DNA of 7,817 nucleotides. It comes from Bacillota bacterium. Lineage in GTDB: Bacteria > Bacillota > Clostridia > Tissierellales > Peptoniphilaceae. The notes below the pieces were generated by a model. That model was not told the DNA's origin, did not search any database, and worked only from the letters and a program-made list of their open reading frames with translations. The stretch covers positions 1 to 7,817 of the forward strand of contig JAEXBU010000057.1 of NCBI GenBank assembly GCA_023393815.1. Direction: 5' to 3'. The translations under genes were made by a program, and so were the position numbers. Positions 4,703-7,817 of this stretch are shown piece by piece; positions within the stretch are counted from its first letter, which is position 1; the number at the start of each line of letters is the position of its first letter.

Positions 4703-6142
4703 TTAGTCCTCCAAACTATGTCTTATGACGTGAAGTGCAGCCTCATCAATGGACTGCTTACACAAAGGGCAGCTGCCTGCTTGAGACAAACTGTCCAGAT
4801 AGGCATGCATGGCTTTTTTTTCCTCATCGACGAAGCGCTGCAATTCGAACGCCAAATTTTTTTTATTCTGAATCAACTGTTTCTGGCCTTGTAAAAGGCT
4901 TCGAATAGCCTTATCTTTTTCTACCAATGCGGTGATCCGGTCATTTTTTTCTTGCATCGAATCCAATGGTTCGTAGCGTGAAAGAAAAATGCGGCCGACT
5001 TTTATTCGCTGTATCAATTCGCGGGATGCCTCAAACCATTGGAGATAGGAAGAAAGTTGACGGTATTTCTCTTCCAGCCTCATGGCGTCGATAGAATGAA
5101 TATTTTTCGTCTCCTGGAGCACGGATACATTTGCGTCTATAGCTTCTTGTGAAGATTGCCTTTTTTTTACTAACGGTAATACTTGATTATAGATCCCTCT
5201 TATCTCCCCTAATCGCGTCACAATATCCTCTAGGGCCTGTAAATTTTTATAATAGGTAAGAACTCCTTCTACTTCTCCTCGGCTATCTGTATTTCGCCGA
5301 TAGAAGTCTAAGAGCATGCGTTCATGACCGTAGCGGTCTATCTCGGTTTGTAAATGATGAAGAGAATCTTTCAGCTTATTGACCACCGCATATTTTTTTA
5401 AAAGGGCGTCTGTTTTCAGACGAGTATCTTTAAGTGCCTTCAGGCGGTATTGAACGTCTCGCGCGGATTGCAATTGTTCCTTTAGCATCGCCACCCTCGA
5501 CAATATAACCTGTGTCTTTTCTCTTATAGCGATTTTTTGGTCTAAATCGGAGAAGGCGTCTAAGGAATGCTTCGTTTCTTCCAGATCTTTTTCCATAAGT
5601 TCCCGTCGAATGGAAATTTGTTTTTTGTCGCGCAGCGTATCGCGCATGGTTTCATCTAAAATATCTACTCCGACCATGCGGCCGATGGCTTGCGCCTTGT
5701 ACGCATCGGTTTCCTGAAGAAGAAAGGGGCCGTCCAACTGATCGGAAAAGTTTAGGGGAAGTGATTTTTTATCGTCCAGCATAACTTTTTTTATGCCGAT
5801 GGCATCCTCGATCTCCTTCGGTACGTTTTTTCCAAAACCTTCGAAAATCAGTTCCTCTTCATTCGGGCGGCGTAAAATATATTGATTCTTTGATTGACTT
5901 CGCCTACGTTCCACTTCTACATGGTTTTGAAATTGCACCGTCACGGAAACTTCTTTCTCTCCTTCGCGAACGAATTCTACGCCGGAAGGGTCGTTGAACA
6001 TATTCCAGCGAAGAGCGCGCATAATCGCTGTTTTTCCGCTGTCGGAAGGACCGACGATGACATTGACGCCCCGTGAGAGGGAAAGTTCGGAGTAGGCGTG
6101 GGATTGAAAATTAACCAAAATAATTTTTTCAATAAAGTTCAA
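4703..6142 (-). CDS. N-terminal half of a split SbcC/Rad50-like ATPase with zinc hook
   Basis: The 479-residue protein starts like SbcC/Rad50 (FIEKIILVNFQSH) and has Walker A GPSDSGKT at 31-38. A likely Q-loop region lies at NFSDQLDGPFLLQE (131-144). A long helical, charged region (about 160-455) then leads to CPLC at 458-461, the CxxC zinc hook through which Rad50 dimers join. The chain ends 18 residues after the hook; the signature motif, Walker B and H-loop are missing and are found in the gene at 3800-4465. E. coli SbcC, by comparison, is a single chain of about 1050 residues. The start is TTG, supported by GGAGAGGAGG 8 nt upstream and by the conserved N-terminus; it overlaps the nuclease gene stop by 4 nt (TTGA). 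Three A8 tracts occur near the 3' half of the gene. The Mre11-like partner is encoded immediately upstream. Confidence 0.88.
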   Translation of the reverse strand: MNFIEKIILVNFQSHAYSELSLSRGVNVIVGPSDSGKTAIMRALRWNMFNDPSGVEFVREGEKEVSVTVQFQNHVEVERRRSQSKNQYILRRPNEEELIFEGFGKNVPKEIEDAIGIKKVMLDDKKSLPLNFSDQLDGPFLLQETDAYKAQAIGRMVGVDILDETMRDTLRDKKQISIRRELMEKDLEETKHSLDAFSDLDQKIAIREKTQVILSRVAMLKEQLQSARDVQYRLKALKDTRLKTDALLKKYAVVNKLKDSLHHLQTEIDRYGHERMLLDFYRRNTDSRGEVEGVLTYYKNLQALEDIVTRLGEIRGIYNQVLPLVKKRQSSQEAIDANVSVLQETKNIHSIDAMRLEEKYRQLSSYLQWFEASRELIQRIKVGRIFLSRYEPLDSMQEKNDRITALVEKDKAIRSLLQGQKQLIQNKKNLAFELQRFVDEEKKAMHAYLDSLSQAGSCPLCKQSIDEAALHVIRHSLED

Positions 6143-7119
6143 ATCGAACGCCTCCTCTCCTGTACGTGTGCGATGCGGGTCATGGCCTCTTCTTTAATGG
6201 AGGGATCCAATTTTTCGCTGGTGGAAATATCGGTTAGGAGATCGAAGAAATTAATGCGATCGTAATCCCCCGATCGTTCAATGGATTCTTTAAATTCCGC
6301 CAATTCTTGCCGCTTGAATTTATGCATTTCCATTTCTGTTCGGTCAAGCACTTCGGATCCCGCGCGCGCCGACTGAAGATAATGCTCGCGAATATCTGCT
6401 GTATTCTTATGCACGTCGATGATCAAGATTTTCGGCCGTCGCTTAAGTTCTGTGGTAGAGTTCGAAATACGCACCATGGCACCAGGATTTACAAATAATT
6501 TGCCATTGATCTCGGTCAAAGCAAACCCATCGTGAAAGTGACCTGATAAAGTAAGATCCGCTTTCGTTGCAAGAATGTCTTCGATGGATGTATGCGCGAA
6601 CATCGCTTTTGTACTTCCCGTCATTAAAAAGCCGTGAACCATGTGAATGGCGTAGTCGGCTGAAGCATCTCGGTCATTCACGATATAAAGAGATCGATTT
6701 TCTTCGCGATCGATGCCGTAGATATACGGGGCCCCCGTTAATTGAACCGTTGTCGTCCCATCTTTTAATAATAGACGGCGGTTGTTGATGAGATGAACAA
6801 TTCCCAGAGTATCTAATAAGCCCATCATGGTTCGGGGCAAGGTAACAGGGTTATGCCCATAAATATCATGATTGCCGCTAATGGCGTAGATAGGCACGGG
6901 AAAATCTGTCAGGATCGGAAGGATTTCATTCATCACCGATACGGATACGTCCGGGCGATCGAATAAGTCGCCACCGTGTAAAATATAATCTACCTGTTCT
7001 TTTTTAGCCGTAGCATTGATCTCCTGTAATTTAGTTTTGACCGTGTGGAAAAACGAATCGGTTCGAGATTTCGGGTTCGTCCCTCGTATATGACTATCGG
7101 TGAAATACAGGAATTTCAA
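6139..7119 (-). CDS. SbcD/Mre11-family DNA nuclease
   Basis: This 326-residue metallophosphoesterase has the complete two-metal site of Mre11/SbcD nucleases: D8 and H10 (FTDSHIRG), D51 (GGDLFD), N83 and H84 (SGNHD), H162 (MVHG), and H194 and H196 (SGHFHD). These enzymes trim or open DNA ends together with a Rad50/SbcC ATPase. A C-terminal region of about 90 residues, rich in charged helices (about 250-326), is the usual place for the partner-binding segment. The start is TTG, read from the classic N-terminus MKFLYFTDSH; an AAGGGGGA ribosome binding site inside the last codons of recA lies 7 nt away. The gap to recA is 3 nt and the 3' end overlaps the next gene by 4 nt, which places it firmly in the recA transcript. 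It is shorter than E. coli SbcD (400 residues), closer to compact phage-like or Gram-positive versions. Confidence 0.92.
   Translation of the reverse strand: MKFLYFTDSHIRGTNPKSRTDSFFHTVKTKLQEINATAKKEQVDYILHGGDLFDRPDVSVSVMNEILPILTDFPVPIYAISGNHDIYGHNPVTLPRTMMGLLDTLGIVHLINNRRLLLKDGTTTVQLTGAPYIYGIDREENRSLYIVNDRDASADYAIHMVHGFLMTGSTKAMFAHTSIEDILATKADLTLSGHFHDGFALTEINGKLFVNPGAMVRISNSTTELKRRPKILIIDVHKNTADIREHYLQSARAGSEVLDRTEMEMHKFKRQELAEFKESIERSGDYDRINFFDLLTDISTSEKLDPSIKEEAMTRIAHVQERRRSI
6151..6160 (-). promoter_or_regulatory. Ribosome binding site supporting a TTG start
   Basis: GGAGAGGAGG on the minus strand ends 8 nt before the TTG at 6142. It lies within the 3' end of the nuclease gene and compensates for the weak start codon. 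Confidence 0.8.
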
Positions 7120-7122
7120 GTA

Positions 7123-7817
7123 TTATTCCCCCTTGACGGAGCCGCTTTTTTTCGGATCGTCTTCACCAGTTGTATCTTCTAAATGGTAGTGGATTCGCAC
7201 CTTTTCGTTGATTTCTGCAAGAATATCAGAGTTTTCCGTTAGATAGTTCTTCGAATTTTCACGACCCTGACCCAGCTTGACGTCTCCGTAGCTGAACCAT
7301 GACCCGGATTTTTCAACAATACCGGCCTCTACGGCGGCATCTAAGGTGGAACCTACCTTTGAAATCCCGCTGCCGTACATAATGTCGAATTCGGCTTTTT
7401 TGAATGGCGGTGCCACTTTATTTTTGACAACCTTCACTCGAACGCGATTGCCGATAATTTCATCGCCTTTTTTCAAACTGTCGATGCGGCGTATATCCAT
7501 ACGTACAGAGGTAAAGAATTTAAGGGCACGGCCGCCTGTGGTAGTTTCCGAGCTGCCATACACGACACCGATCTTTTCCCTCAATTGGTTGATGAAGATA
7601 ACGGAAGCTTTCGACTTGCTAATGGCCCCAGTTAACTTCCGCAGTCCCTGGCTCATGAGACGCGCTTGTAAACCTACGTGGCTGTCGCCCATTTCTCCCT
7701 CAATTTCCGCTTTTGGTACTAAGGCGGCAACCGAATCCACGACAATCAGATCCACGGCATTGCTACGAACCAAACTTTCTGTAATTTCCAAGGCCTGCTC
7801 TCCGGTGTCCGGTTGAG
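7123..7817 (-). CDS. recA: Recombinase RecA (5' end outside window)
   Basis: The visible 230 C-terminal residues begin QPDTGEQALEI, which corresponds to about residue 118 of E. coli RecA. The Walker B strand (VDLIVVDSVAAL), the motif IEGEMGDSHVGLQAR, the FINQLREKIG segment and the DNA-binding L2 loop (GSSETTTGGRALKFF) are all present. They are followed by the VKVVKNKVAPPFKKAEFDI strand region, the C-terminal domain with GQGRENSKNYL, and an acidic then basic tail. RecA forms filaments on single-stranded DNA, performs strand exchange and triggers LexA self-cleavage. Walker A and the start codon lie beyond the right edge; a full length of about 347 residues is expected. It is the first visible gene of a tight operon with the Mre11/Rad50-like genes, and no recX follows it. 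The TTG at 7791 is an internal leucine codon, not a start. Confidence 0.98.
   Translation of the reverse strand, partial: QPDTGEQALEITESLVRSNAVDLIVVDSVAALVPKAEIEGEMGDSHVGLQARLMSQGLRKLTGAISKSKASVIFINQLREKIGVVYGSSETTTGGRALKFFTSVRMDIRRIDSLKKGDEIIGNRVRVKVVKNKVAPPFKKAEFDIMYGSGISKVGSTLDAAVEAGIVEKSGSWFSYGDVKLGQGRENSKNYLTENSDILAEINEKVRIHYHLEDTTGEDDPKKSGSVKGE
7127..7134 (-). promoter_or_regulatory. Ribosome binding site of the nuclease gene, inside recA
   Basis: AAGGGGGA overlaps the last three sense codons of recA (K-G-E) and is 7 nt from the TTG at 7119. Ribosomes finishing recA would be delivered directly to this site, which suggests translational coupling. Confidence 0.7.

Noticed and set aside
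3800..6142. Split SbcC caused by sequencing frameshifts or a decayed gene
   Set aside because: Each of the three frames has its own well-spaced GGAGG-type ribosome binding site and start codon, the ends form tidy 1-nt gaps or 4-nt overlaps, and the functional motifs are intact.
7346..7816. Open frame of 156 codons on the plus strand opposite recA
   Set aside because: It is a shadow of the highly constrained recA coding strand.

Overview
The window looks like a chromosomal DNA-repair and RNA-turnover neighbourhood from a Gram-positive bacterium of the Bacillota. The support is a RecA and membrane-anchored RNase Y pair on one strand, strong AGGAGG-type ribosome binding sites, GAAC-N4-GTTC type SOS boxes, and a small LysM protein of the kind that sits next to lexA. 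The AT-rich spacers, the frequent GTG/TTG starts and the gene set would suit an anaerobic Clostridia/Tissierellia relative, but I cannot name a genus.

Layout from left to right. Positions 1-70 are a divergent control region with two near-consensus SOS boxes. One promoter can be read leftward, toward a gene outside the window that I predict is lexA. A weaker one may point rightward to the LysM gene (71-430, + strand), which ends in a strong hairpin terminator. A gene-free stretch of about 530 bases follows, lying between convergent genes; it carries a striking 17-bp hairpin, a perfect 14-nt palindrome and a short hexamer repeat. Everything to the right is on the minus strand: a Xer-type tyrosine recombinase (1017-2036), RNase Y with its own extended -10 promoter and terminator (2098-3642), and then a tightly packed operon that reads recA (partial, running off the right edge), an SbcD/Mre11-type nuclease, and a Rad50/SbcC-type ATPase divided over three genes.

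The most notable content is this recA-linked Mre11/Rad50-like operon (3800-7817). The N-terminal ATPase half with its CPLC zinc hook, a 79-residue coiled-coil protein and the C-terminal ATPase half are three separate reading frames. Each has its own ribosome binding site, and the genes overlap by 4 nt or are separated by 1-3 nt. The split is therefore a designed gene arrangement and not a frameshift. Because no promoter gap separates recA from these genes, they are probably co-transcribed with recA and may rise with it during the SOS response. The LysM protein (possible division block) and the leftward SOS promoter fit the same DNA-damage theme.

Start codons were re-examined. RNase Y should start at the ATG at 3642, not at the GTG nine bases upstream that lies inside its Shine-Dalgarno sequence. 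Both the nuclease and the N-terminal ATPase start with TTG. The recombinase starts with GTG.
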